A stretch of DNA of 64,000 bases from Apium graveolens (Eukaryota; Streptophyta; Magnoliopsida; Apiales; Apiaceae). Both the position numbers and the translations under genes were made by a program. Of this stretch, positions 11,165-23,300 are shown piece by piece. Every line of letters begins with the position of its first letter. The stretch's first letter is position 1. The notes below the pieces were generated by a model, which made no database searches, was not told the DNA's origin, and saw only the letters and a list, made by a program, of their open reading frames with translations. The stretch spans positions 229,179,739 through 229,243,738 of the forward strand of contig NC_133656.1 in NCBI RefSeq assembly GCF_009905375.1, read 5' to 3'.

Positions 11165-11910
11165 GAAAATATAGATGAGCCCTTGCTACTGCATATTTTG
11201 GCCCTTATTTTTTTGCTTGGTGTTAAAAACCCTGCCAACTGAGTCATTGACAGTAAGTTGCTTTTTTGCTCCATAAAATTATTTTAATTTTAATTAATGT
11301 TGTTAATTTTTTATTAAGTTCAATTGTTATTTTAGTTACTTTATGAAAATGCTGTTGTATTTTTGTTCAGTTTTTATGTTACTATATAAGATATGATTTG
11401 GATTCAAAAAAAATATATAAGATATGATTTAATTGTTAGTAATTGGTCTCGAAATGAAATCATGATATCCAATGTAAGTGGAATAGGAACAAATGTACAG
11501 AGACGACTCTACTACTTAGTGGTACGGTGTGCCACATTCTAATTGCATCAACTGCAGAAGCATATTTCTTTCAAGAACTCTGAATTTTCGAAACTTAGAC
11601 AGATACTTCTCCACGTAAAGGTCTGTTACTGTGTTATGTAATCTCTATTTTGCTACTTATTTATTAGCGTTATAGTTTTACTATTGTCTATACACGAACT
11701 ACATTTAAGCTAAACCCCTGCTCAAAATATTAGAAGTTTTATCTTAAAATGTTTCAAGATATATACAAATGAAATTTAGATGAAAAAAAGGAAATTGTCG
11801 TTCAGTTTGCTTAGATTTTTATTTTGTGCATATTGTCAGTATGTTAGAAACTTATAGAATTTCTCAAAGTCACAAAAAAAAGTTTACTCGATGACATAGT
11901 AATAAAAGCT
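11165..11910. other. Non-coding interval
   Basis: AT-rich sequence with no sustained reading frame, no recognisable transposon termini and no repeats of note. Confidence 0.5.
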
Positions 11911-12282
11911 ATGACGCTTCTCTTTGTTTACAAAAGAAACAAGCGGGAAGGCAAGGTGGCTCTAATAACCGGAGCAACAAATGGCATAGGTAAAAAAACT
12001 ACAATCAGATTTATCTCCCAAAATGCCAATTTAGTGATTGCTGATATTCAGCATCAACTTGGGATGGACATAGCAACAGAACTGGGATCAAATGCCTCAT
12101 TCGTTCCTTGCAATGTTACGAAAGAGTCGGATATATCTAATGCAGTTGATTATGTTGTCTCCAAATACAACCACTTAGACATTATGTACAACAACGTAGG
12201 TGTTGCATGTCACACTCCTCCGAGCATAATCGACCTAGATCTTGCTACAACTTTCTATTTACAACTATTAATCTGTCACTGA
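11911..12282 (+). pseudogene. Truncated short-chain dehydrogenase/reductase fragment
   Basis: The frame encodes the N-terminal half of a classical SDR Rossmann fold: GKVALITGATNGIGKKT (the TGxxxGxG cofactor loop), VIADIQ ending in the Asp that usually selects NAD over NADP, a CNVT motif, and YNNVG in place of the usual NNAG. This resembles the plant group of xanthoxin-dehydrogenase-like and tasselseed-like SDRs. The frame runs out after SIIDLDLAT into unrelated residues and a stop. The YxxxK catalytic pair, the active-site Ser and the C-terminal half are absent, so it cannot be an enzyme. The start residues MTLLFVYKRNK look like read-through of non-gene sequence. It lies 320 bp upstream of a Helitron-type 3' end, so it may be a captured gene fragment. 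Confidence 0.7.
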
Positions 12283-12602
12283 TCAACATTATTTTTAATA
12301 TCAAACTAGGCTTCAAGCTCAAGTTACCAATTCAAATAATTTCTCAGCTCAACTTCCAATCATCACCAACAACAAAGAAGAAGGACTAATCAGGCAACAA
12401 AAGAAAGAAATACAAATATGTGATGCAAACTCGTTTTTGGTTTACTATATGTTGCAATTATGTAACTCCATCAATTTTAACTCTTTTACATTTCTTTTGC
12501 GCCTTTTTAAAAATAAGAACAATACGCTTCCAAACTTCTAAATTTGGAGAACCGATTATATGTAATCACTTGATTGTCCTCTTAATGTATTAAAAAACCA
12601 AC

Positions 12603-12632
12603 GCCCCGCGAAGCGGGCATTCATGCTAATAT
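12603..12632 (+). mobile_element. Helitron-type 3' terminus
   Basis: A GC-rich hairpin CCCCGCGAAGCGGG is followed after a short AT-containing spacer (CATTCATG) by CTAA and then T. A subterminal hairpin 8-12 nt before CTRR, inserted before T, is the Helitron 3' signature. I could not place the matching 5' TC end. Confidence 0.5.
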
Positions 12633-12639
12633 AATATTT

Positions 12640-12850
12640 GGCTTGTGCAGGTTTCTACGGGTTGTGCGGGTTAGTGCGGGCCGGTTTAATCCCGGGTTTT
12701 TGTTTTCCTATTCGTAACCGGCACTTCAGTTTGAACGAGCTGTGCGGGTTTGAACCGGCCCAGTTTAGGCCGAATAAAATCGGGTTTCCGTATGAGTCAG
12801 TTTCGAATGAGCGGTTCAAAGACGTACAAGTGGCCACGTCAACCGTCCGA
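12640..12850. other. GC-richer interval with GCGGGTT-type repeats
   Basis: Several copies of GTGCGGGTT, CGGGTTT and AACCGGC give this stretch a composition unlike its AT-rich surroundings. It is absent from the corresponding place before segment copy 2. No gene is supported. Confidence 0.4.
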
Positions 12851-13691
12851 AGCCGTCCGAATAGAGAAGAAAACTGAATGAGTTTCGACAAAGCAAGTAC
12901 ATGCCCAAAATTTTCAAAATTCCGGTAAACCATCATGAAAGGCACCTTCTTATACTCAGCTAATTTAAGATGTGAAAATTCCTCGTTCAATATAAAAAAT
13001 CATAATTTTCACAGTACAAGTCACTTCCAACCGTGCTTGATGATAGACTACTCATCATAGGGACAAATAATATAACGTACATACTTGATATTTTACCATT
13101 CACCATTCAGGAAACTTCTAAAATGAATATTATACTGATAAATGCTGATATAGCTCAACTCATAGGTCAGTCACTAAGAGAATGAAAGGTTTCACCCACA
13201 AATATGCCAAGGGTGCCCTTAATATAGTCTAAAACTACTAAAAAACACACCTCATTGATCTCTGTTCTTTATTAATCTATGTTGTTATATAGTGGCGCAT
13301 TCCTTAAATTGTTGGCTTTTCCCCCAAAAATCCACATATTACCCATCTATGTTGTTGTTGCAACTAAACTATATAACAAAATATTTATTTAAGTTGTTTT
13401 TTGGTTATTAGGGGGTTCCCCCTCCAAAATTTGGTGCTTAACAACAAAAAGAAACCATTATAACTATTCATTTGTATAAAAAAATACAAAATTTCCTAAT
13501 ACATAAATATAAACAAAAATTAAATAAAAAACTAATGTTATGATAACAAATAATTTTTTTTATGTAATTATAATTATTAATAAATGATTTATAATGTATG
13601 TAGTTCTTGACTTAAGGTCTTAATAAAAATATAATGAAAGGAATTTAAAATATATTAATATCCAAAATTAGATAGAACATCCATGACATGA

Positions 13692-13997
13692 GTTAAACCA
13701 TGGATGACACGGTGAAGGACAAATTTAGCCTATTTTTTTATAAAATTAACAAAAATGTATAATTTTTAAAATGTGGCCAACTTTGGCAGATATGATACCC
13801 AACTGAAGTATATATGAGATACCTAACTCTCAAAATATCCTATATATGAAATACCCAACTATCAGTGAATTTGATACCCAACGGATAGAGTATTCAATCA
13901 GCTAAAATTGACTACTTTTTCCAGAACGACTATTTTTGTTGTTTTAAAAATCGGTTATTTTTGTCATTTTTTCTGGATGGCATAGGTTAAACGATGG
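13692..13997. mobile_element. 294-bp copy-1-specific insertion with a 12-bp flanking repeat
   Basis: GTTAAACCATGG at 13692 and GTTAAACGATGG at 13986 flank 282 bp that are missing from copy 2, where one GTTAAACAATGG stands near 27268. The interior has three spaced GATACCCAACT-like motifs. The layout fits a small non-autonomous DNA transposon with a long target duplication, but I see no convincing inverted repeats. Confidence 0.4.
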
Positions 13998-14261
13998 TAT
14001 CAGTTCAATTCATCCATGTTCACAATAAACTATAAAAGAAAAAGATACTTCTGGGGCATGGCATAACAATTACAGCAATCTTCCAGAGTTGCTTCAAACT
14101 TACAATAGAGGCAATCGATTCATCATTAAAGAAATTTCATGATACTGGAAAATGAAATAAACTAGAAACCTTAAAAAGTACACATTCCAACTGGCCTATT
14201 ATAAATTCACTAAAATAGATATAGCCAAAGATAACCCACTCCAAAACACCACAAAGACACC

Positions 14262-15672
14262 TCAACGCCATCCACGATGCCCGCCACCTGACCTTGCACC
14301 AGGATAGCGAGCAAATTGCAGCCTTAAACTAACAGAGTCGCGGTCCTGCTCATCCAATCTATAACCTGCAAAATTAAGTTTGACTATCTTTTACACCTCA
14401 AAAGTAGTTGTAATGGTAAACAAGGGCATCAGCAAAATCATGGTCACTAGATGTGCAATCATCACTTCCAAAGCAACAATAGGAACATACAACTTCCAAA
14501 ACAAGCTCATTAGAGCAAGTTGCTACTAAAGGCTTCCTGGTACGCCTGGAACAACAATAGGTATATACAACTGCAAATGCTCAAAGCAAAAGAGCCAACT
14601 AGATCATACTATCAGAAGATCTGTATTTCATTGACAACCTAGGCTCCAAACCGTATATCACTCAGAAGCCGCACTCTTAAGTTCAGTGACTACCCTTTGC
14701 AGACTTGCTTTGGTAAGTCGTCTTCTCCGGCAAAGGACATTGAACCAGTATTAAACCTTTGGACATGATATCAGGATGCCCATATTTTTGTACCAACAGC
14801 TGGAGTTAAAATGAAAAGGAAATAGTATCTCATTTCGACGAAGTTCAGTCGATTGCTCATACACACACACACACACTTGCAGGAATGGACACGCGCTCAA
14901 GCTTAATCTTCATCAACTAATAAAACATATAAGACCCATACTATCTGATATCAAGTCTAACGTTAAAAAGGCAGAATTCTGGTTTGGTTAAATCATGGAA
15001 CGTTGTTGAATAACTCTATAAGAAGAACTGGAAATGTTTGTTGTTAACAGTGTTTATTAGTTTGCGACTAACATTTATCCAGAAAGCGCACAATATAACT
15101 TAATCCAGGAGACCACTTACCTAACTTGCCATAGGAAAAAAATGTTAAATTTTGTTTATTTGATAAAGTGGCATTTTTATTATTACGAATTACGTAAATG
15201 CAGAATGATTGTACAACTGGATCATATTCCTAAAAAAACGTGCGTCAATGTTTAAAATGCAAATTAGTGGCAACCTATTAGTTACACTACATATTATAAA
15301 TGCAATGATATAGCTTTTTGAATACAACTACAGACAGATAACCTGTAGCCCAGCTTATTTCAGAAGGCTAAAGAAACATGAATGCATCTATAATTAGATA
15401 TATAATGCACACACCTACATGTTAATCATTATTTACTATGTTGATACAGAAGTCAGAACGATATTGAAGGGTGTGCTTTTTCACAACCTTTGTAAACTAA
15501 TTCATGAAAGATAAACGATTGATCATAAATTATATAGGTACAAAATGGCTCAAAGCTGAAGGTATACCGTATATGGGCATCAAGCTCACCTTGAAGTGCA
15601 TTCATAGCAGTGGCTGCGTGGGCGGGACTCAAAAAGTCAACAAAGCAAAGAACCAATGCACTGCCCTTAAAC

Positions 15673-15735
<63 letters not shown>

Positions 15736-18700
15736 CCAATAAATCATTAGCAAAGCACACTATCGTACATCTAACATGTATGCACATAACGTATATAAAC
15801 ATATCTAAGCACTTACATGTCTTGAATCCTTGGCGACCAGTCTTACATCTTCGTAACCTGAAAAAGGGCGAAATATGTCTGCAATTCAAAGTGAAGGAAT
15901 ACAACCAGAAAGAAAGAACACAAATACGATGTGTGCTTTTGCAAGCCACAAAGGATACGGGCAACTTCCCTTCGGGAGCAATTTGCCGGAAGGCCTTTCA
16001 CAAATAAGGTTTTAGTAGCATCTGGAGGTAGATTTGTCTCAGGTCGTCCAACTCCCGGTGACTGGTGTTTTGCTACCAGTAGGTTTGAGCCTCTAAAACG
16101 CATCGCCTGGGGATCATCGATTGGAAAACCACCAAGTTGCTGGCACACAGGTAAGCATAACAGAACTAAAATACTGTAGTTAAAGCTTATTAACATAATG
16201 TAAAAGCCATAAGTACCCTTCCGCCAAGATAACGTTCATAGGATGCTTCAAGAGAGTCCCCATCTCTCATCCCACCGGGTGCTCCTCTTGCATCATCCCG
16301 ATGACCATAATAGCCGCTTAATTCGTGGCCACAGAGACCATCTACTGAGCAAAATACCATATATAAATTAACAAAACAATAATCTTGTATCAACAAAGAA
16401 TAAATGAGGAGAGAGGTGAGGCTCCTAATGAATAATGATTTAAAGAGGCACTAAGAGTCTCTTGGAGTAACATTTTTGCCCTCTCGCAAATATTAATTTA
16501 AGAGCCAAGGTAGCAAGTCTCTTGGAAATGCTTTAAGGAAATATTAAAAGTCTTTCTCTTTTATTCTTAACTAATATGGGCATGGGCCAACTATAATAGG
16601 CTTAATAACTTTGAAGGATTGTGAGAAAGGGATAAATGAATCATGTATATAAACATCAAGCATTTTAGTGTTTATCTATAGATTTAAAAGCACAGAGTCC
16701 CACGTCACGAACCCATCTACACTTCACGAAAAAAATAATGTCATATCCAAAATCACTGCTACTTCAATTTCCATTCAGAGAGCTTACTCCTTCACAGTCT
16801 TGCAATAAATATAATGTCTTAAATGCTTATATATTGCAAATATAGACTGTTACACTACAACTATTTCAACTTCTTACTCCAAGGTATTTCTCCCGGTACG
16901 TCTATTATACTTAGTATATTGAGAAAATGACAATCATACATGCTCAAAGAAAAATACCTCAAATAGATTAAAAGATAATGAGAAAAGAAAAATTGTGCTA
17001 TACTATTTTATCGTAATATGTATCGTGTGTGCATATAAATTCACACAACAGTTTTGCATCTCTTCAGCAAAAATGGGCTCAATGATTAGGTCGCATATCC
17101 AAGTGCATAGATAAACGGGGATAAAACTGATTCATTAAATAAACACATAGTTCCCATTCAGATGTCATTAGTTACAACAATCTTAAAACCGGAGCATAAT
17201 GCAAGGAACCCAAACAATTTGTCATGTATGTCCAGCTAAAAATGAAAATGAAATGTGTAAACATTTGGAATCATGATGTTACTAATTACAATAGATGTCA
17301 TTAGAAACATATTTTCAAGTAAAATAAAAAAGCGAACACAAAAATCATTTACCCCCTTGCTCATAGTCCATCCAGGCCAAACTTCTCAACAGAATCAGTG
17401 TGAGATTTCTCAACAGAAAAGGCTCACACAGGAAAGCATAGAAATGCAAGGAAAAAGATAAGTTTTTATATATAAAAGGTTTCTACTTTGTGCACTCCAA
17501 GTTAGCCTGATTAGAAATCAATCTGTGTTACATGATTCAAGTTTTATATCTGTAACCTCAGGCATGACATGATTCAAGTTTTACATCTGTAACCTCAGGC
17601 ATGACATGATTCAAGTTTTATATCTGTAACCTCAGGCAAGACATTCTAATAGCTCCTCACAATCTCAGAAAACAGTTCGAAATTATAAAAATCACAATTA
17701 AAACCCTTGATATTCTCCATAGAAAAAACAACTCAAAATCGTTAAATTCACACCGGTAACCCTAGATTTTTTTTCCGTTAGAAAACCTTGTAATTTTTTA
17801 TAAATAGAACATATAGAAACACATTTAATCAATACAACTTTCGACACAGTTTTTAGAAGAAATAATCAGAAAGACCGTACAAAATAGCTAAGTTCTTAAT
17901 TAGATTTCAGTTAAAAACTTAAACATGAAATACCAACACAAAAATCCTTTGCAATCTTAGGCAACTCAGAACAATATATTCACAATTCAAAAATAAAACT
18001 TTATCCTTTTTCCCGACTTCAAATGGATCATAATGTTATGAATATTATATATATTATACATACAATCATACACATATAAAAATTCATATAATCTATAGCA
18101 TATTGAACGCATACACGACTCAAAAATACAAAACCAAGGTCCAGATATAAAATACAGCGAAGTTATATCTGTCAAATTGGGAACAGTCAGCATCTGACCA
18201 GTTACCCCGGCTTCAACTTTATATCCTTATGGACCCTCAACTAAAGCTAAAAGATTCAAACTTTTACAGCTCAGATGTCTTTCCTGAAAAAAACTCCTTC
18301 GCATGTTTGAAACTGAAACTAACCAAAAAAACAGTTCCTTCTCCAACTTCATAATGAACACATAAACATGGGGGACACAAAAAAATATACTGACACAAAC
18401 ATAGGTATAGACAGATAACATATAAAGCTAAAGATTCAAACTTTTACCATCACAAAATTCACAATTGAAACCTCAAACCCCTACTTTCTTCCTCCACCTT
18501 AAAACAAGCTTGAATTTATGTACTTCACATACACACAGACCTCGACATGAAGCATAAAGATTCAAATTTTTATAATTAAAAATCAAATATGATTAAAAAC
18601 AACTCCTCAAAATAAAACGCAGATAAAACAAAAACAATCGAAAAATTCAACAGAGATACCCTAGTTTGCTCGGCCACTTGGGGAAAATTGTAAATATAAA

Positions 18701-18832
18701 TGCAATTACATATAAATTTCGATAGAGAGAGACAATGGAGAGTAAGAGATTACCAAAGTCGGGGCGAGGGCGCTTTCCGAGGAGAACAGCAGGTTGTCTG
18801 GCCTGAGCACACCTCCAGTAAGCATCACCCAT
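14262..18832 (-). CDS. NSR-like nuclear-speckle RNA-binding protein (single RRM), copy 1
   Basis: Six exons read on the minus strand: 18832-18754, 16344-16217, 16139-15950, 15857-15817, 15671-15590 and 14365-14262. They join in frame to 624 nt (207 residues) ending in TGA. Residues MGDAYWR start a Pro/Arg-rich N-terminus; exon 2 has DGDSLEASYERYLGG; exon 3 starts the RRM with TLFVKGLPANCSRREV; exon 5 gives ALVLCFVDFLSPAHAATAM (RNP1 region); exon 6 ends SLRLQFARYPGARSGGGHRG. This is the layout of plant NSRa/NSRb proteins, which bind RNA in nuclear speckles and affect alternative splicing. Exon 3 lacks about three residues of the usual FRPFVG segment before YEDVRLV. Its donor is weak: CTTT|GTGGCT, or GC three bases on, which gives 627 nt. 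Intron 1 is ~2.4 kb. Function is plausible but unproven. Confidence 0.8.
15676..15733. repeat. Long TA microsatellite next to the exon 5 acceptor, copy 1
   Basis: About 28 TA units fill the intron end immediately before the exon 5 splice acceptor (minus strand ...TATATGCAG). Copy 2 has only about ten units at 29086-29106. The usual pyrimidine tract is therefore replaced by TA repeat. Confidence 0.92.
16345..18753 (-). other. Intron 1 of NSR-like copy 1
   Basis: AT-rich intron sequence with GT at 18753-18752 and AG at 16346-16345. It contains a three-unit 37-bp tandem repeat at 17530-17640. No embedded gene or clear transposon is visible. Much of it is well preserved in copy 2 (29716-32104). 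Confidence 0.6.
17530..17640. repeat. Three tandem copies of a 37-bp unit in intron 1
   Basis: Units start at 17530, 17567 and 17604 with ACATGATTCAAGTTTTA and end CCTCAGGCATG or CCTCAGGCAAG, differing at one or two positions. The corresponding part of copy 2 (about 30957-30995) has one unit, so the array grew after the duplication or collapsed in copy 2. Confidence 0.92.
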
Positions 18833-18920
18833 TTCTTCCCAACACTCTTGAAATTTCTAGGTTTTATTTTACCCAAGAGAGATACAACAATTGACAACAT
18901 GGGGCAAGGCAGCAACAACT

Positions 18921-18930
18921 CCCTTTTATA
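18921..18930 (-). promoter_or_regulatory. TATA box of NSR-like copy 1
   Basis: On the minus strand TATAAAAGGG stands ~89 bp upstream of the ATG at 18832, a normal distance for a plant TATA box plus a short leader. The leader continues ACTCTTGAAATTTCTAGG-like pyrimidine-rich sequence. Copy 2 reads TATTAAAGGG at the same place (32272-32281). Confidence 0.55.
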
Positions 18931-18932
18931 TT

Positions 18933-19588
18933 TGTGCCCAAACTTGGGTCAGTGGGTCCCTTGTGTCAATGCTCAGCTGGACTGCAGTACTATTTCATTT
19001 AGACTTTCATTTTTAAAAAAGAAATAGTATTGTTACTGAGTAACATTATATAATAGGATTCTCGATATTATAAAGAAATCATTACTTTCTTTTCTCTTAG
19101 ATCGCTAGGTAGTTTCAACTAGATTATAATCGTTAAATCATCACTAAATTAAAATTTATTTTGTGAGTTTCGTGTGGTTTGTAATATCGATCAATTCTAA
19201 ATTTTAGAACTCAATATAGAGCAAAAGTAGTAAATCGAACATCTAAAGCCCAACAAATAGAAAGATATACAAATTTTTAATTTACTTTAACACAAATTTG
19301 ATTATACTTTCTCTAATTCTTTCAAATTTAGGTATTATTTAATTCCTTCAATAAAATCTAAAACGTGGCTTGAAAAACCAATTCAACACAGAAAATATTT
19401 GATTTGATTAAATTATATATAAAATATTATTAATTTATCTCACTTGTTGCAATAACACTGTAGACCTACATAATTAAATATAATTACTAGCATCATATAA
19501 GAATGGGAATGTATTTGATGTATTATAAAAGAATTATAAATCTTAATAACATATGCAAAATTTTAAAAAAAAGATCTCTATGCAATTA
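18933..19588. other. Intergenic interval upstream of NSR-like copy 1
   Basis: AT-rich upstream region, collinear with 32284-32932. No second gene and no distinct cis-element beyond the TATA box is clear by eye. Confidence 0.45.
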
Positions 19589-20374
19589 GGTGTATTCAAT
19601 TCAGATTTTATAAGATTATTAATAATCCATGGATTTCATAAGATTTTGCACACTGTGGAGAAGATTAAGCTTAAATTCAGTAAAATCTCTTGGATTTAAG
19701 TGACATTTCAAAAAGTAAAATGATAGTGATATTAACACCACTTATTTACTATCTTTCGACTTAATTTCTACGCTTGATCCTATGTTACTCCGACTTGAAT
19801 ACAGAATGTCGGATAACGACACATATTTGCATGTCGAATTCGGAAATTTTGAAAAATTTAGTATATGCGGACACCATGCAAATATTCGTTTGTATTCAAT
19901 TCAGATTTTAGATGATTTAAAACAATCCATTGATTTTGAATGATTGCCGATGATTTTGGCTATTTTTATTGTACGCAGATTTTAGCGGAGTTGTTGAATA
20001 AATCTCGCATAGTCTTGCTGATTTAAGTAGTGATTTCTACAAATCCATCAAAATCTCTTGAATTTTTCTAAGATTTCTGAAAACAAGGTACACTAGTAAA
20101 TTCATCAAAATCTATAATTTTATAAAATACAAAAAAAAACCATGGACTTTTGAATACCACCAGATTTTAATGGATTTTTTACAATCCAAATTGAATACCA
20201 CTAGATTTTAATAAACTTTTAAAATATAAATTGAATACCCCCAGATATTAAAAGACTTTTTCAATCCCTATTGAATACCATCAGATTTTAAAGGATTTTT
20301 TAGAATCCAAATTGAACACCCAAGGATTTTCAAAATCCAAAAAAATCCTTTAGAATCCCAATTGAATACACCCC
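19589..20374. mobile_element. PIF/Harbinger-like MITE-type element, copy 1
   Basis: It starts GGTGTATTCAATTCAG and ends CCAATTGAATACACCCC, with inverted termini and TTA on both sides (19586-19588, 20375-20377), the target size of PIF/Harbinger elements. Inside are several spaced units of TTGAATACCACCAGATTTTA type near the right end, and a second start-like motif TGTATTCAATTCAGATTTTA at 19890. No transposase is encoded. A similar element occupies the same site in copy 2, so insertion preceded the duplication. Confidence 0.65.
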
Positions 20375-23300
20375 TTAGAATATTTAAAGGAAATTGTTAA
20401 ATAAGCTCCACCTGTTGTTATTTAAGCTGCGGCTTGATATGTAAATTACATAATTATCCATGATAGGATGAAGTTTGAATAGTAAGATCATGGGTATATA
20501 AGTAATATACATATTTAAATTCAGCTTAAATAGTAACACTCGGCGCTTATATAACAATTTCTTATTTAAATTATATAATTTGGTTTCTTTTTAATAGGAT
20601 TAAAAAATTATCAATTTTATAATTGAAAAGGAAACTAAGCATGCATTATTGAATGTAAAGTACATGAAAAGCTAAAGTATATTTTTCCTACACAAGTTAG
20701 ACTGTACTATATATATACAACTAAAACAGTAATAGTAATCTTGAATTTGAAATGGGTATTGTGGAAGACAACTGCAATTAACTTTTCCTATTTAAAATGA
20801 ACCTGGACAAAATATAGCCCAGAAACATTTATTATACACCACGCAATTTATGCATATACAATATATACATATCTAGAAAGCAGGGATTCTTCGGTCAACC
20901 AACGAATCCTCGTATCCCCACGCGGCCACGCACCCCCGTCTCGGATATTAGGATTCTTAAGGATACTCGGATCCTCAAAATTCTCAATTAAAATTCAACA
21001 TTTTTTTGCTAAGTGAAATTCAACTTTTTTAATATTTGTAATATAAACATAAGTGATTTTAGTTTAAATTGTTGTGTTTTATATGGTTATAACATGTTTT
21101 TGATTCAATTTGCATTGAACTATTAATTTTGTTAATGGATTTCTTCATTCATAACATAAAATATGTATTAAAACATTAACATACGTGTTGTATCCCCCCA
21201 ATCAATTGTTTTATTTACTAGAATTCATGTATCCCCGCACTACGCAATCATATCCTTACTTCTTAGATACATATACAATACTACATTGTTCCACTTTTTT
21301 TAATCATCCCCTTCGTAACATCATCGTCTCTTTCAAAATCTTCTTTACTCTACCTTGTTCTTGCTTCTTTTATATAGATATCTTTTCTTGCAATCTCTCT
21401 TCTGCAAGATGACGATTTTCCTTCAACCTTCAAATTTCTCCGGCGACGAAGATGAAGTGTCGAGGTTTTAAATGCCTAATCCATACGGGTTCCGTAGGTA
21501 TGCCGGCCAGAATTTCCATGTCGAAGTAACACATGCATGATCTCAAGTATTTGTTATTTTTTATGTGTTTTTGTTTCGTTTTAGGTTAAGAGTCGATTCC
21601 CTAAAGTTGTTTCTTGGTTATTTAAAGCTGTTTTGGAGCTTAAACAGTGAAGAAATGAAGAGGGCATGGACTTGACACAACTTGAGGTGAAAATTACACA
21701 AAAATTGGCAAGCAAAATTCAAGTCAACCCAAATTGTTCACGTAACGACAAAATTCTGCCTAGTGAGGGAAGAAGTGTGGACTCGGGGAGCCATCCAGGG
21801 GCCATTCAATTCTATCGCGGCCTTATAATTTTTTTAAAATTTCAAATACAGATTCTTTAAGGAAAAAATTGGAAAAAATAATCTATAATATGATATAAAT
21901 TACTGAACACAATATTGTACAAACTTCTCTAACGTGCAAACCGCCCAAACTCTTTTTGTTCAACACATATATAACGCGGGTTCAACATCATTTATTAAAT
22001 AATGATCAAAATATTTTATTGAAAAAATTAACCATTGACGTGGAACATCCGAACATGGAATTAAGATATTAGTTTTGTATTTATTTTATGTTATTGTTTA
22101 GGAATAAAGTTGATTATAATTTATTAGATATTAAATATAGTAGATGAACATAGTGTTAATAATATTTTAGATTATAGTAATAAAAAGTAGAAAGGATATG
22201 CCTATTGTTTTATTAATATTTTATTTTACATGGTTCTTATGTATTAATGGTTTAATTCTATATAAGGGGATGTTAATCTTTATATTTTGAAAGGCATGGG
22301 TCGATAATTGAACCGGCATTGTTTTTTATCTTGTTATGGGTCCCTGCGTATTCTTCCCTTTTCGGGTTGAGCCTGGGTATAGTATGCAGTTGGATCATTA
22401 AGGACTTGTGGATTTTTTGCGATTAATCCACATAAATTTATCATTTACCTTATTTTAATTATTGTCCTGCATTACCCATCTAAAATCATATTTTAAAATA
22501 GATCCATGGGTTATTATATGATATCCGGCTAATAGACCATATAATCCTAATGTCACTAATATTACCCGGCCCAATACTCGATCTCGATCGACTATCAAAT
22601 TTCGACCGACTGTCAAATTTTTAATGTTTCAAAGTATAATATAGATTTGTAACTTATATAAACCTATAGATTTGTAACTGTATATAAACACATACACATG
22701 AGCATGCGAGACTTTACATGTTGCACATTAGATATGTGGGAATTACGTACCTGATACCTGCACGAAGACCGCCAGTCCAGTCTTGTTTGTAGCATGTAGC
22801 ATAGAAGACTATTTTGAAAATCATTCTTGAGCCCACGGAATGGAACAAATGTTTCTTTCCAATATATACATACAAATTAAACTAGGTAAAGAATGGAACA
22901 CTCTCATTTTTTGACACCTTTAAACTCGATACAGTACAACTCGGATATAGTGTACAAATGACACACTCAAGGCACAGGTCAAGGGTTTTGAGAAGAAAAT
23001 ATAACCATACCCTATGTGCATAAGTGCATGGGCACAAAGACAGGCATATCTTGATCATTTTTTAACAAGTTCCAACATAAATGGATCTCAAGGGCGACCA
23101 TGAATTAAAATGTGCAAATTCCATAATAAATTTCAGTAAGAGTTCACAAGACATAATTGAAATTTATAATTAGACTTTATTAAAATTGACAAAATAATTC
23201 TTTTTAACAAATGTGAATCAGAAAAAGATTGGTATCCTCCTACTTGAATACCATACCAAGTAAGACTGACCTGATACTAAAGAATCGTATTTATTGGTAA

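Noticed and set aside
15504..16007. Frame with poly Ile-Tyr from the TA repeat
   Set aside because: It is translation of a microsatellite plus antisense NSR exon sequence.
18700..19027. Plus-strand frames at the NSR exon 1 region, present in both copies
   Set aside because: They are antisense to exon 1 and the 5' leader; conservation follows from the duplication.
21185..21412. Phe/Tyr/Cys-rich plus-strand frame, also seen at 34542-34727
   Set aside because: The frame is open by chance in pyrimidine-rich sequence. It has no domain, and the copies differ by indels and substitutions without sign of constraint.
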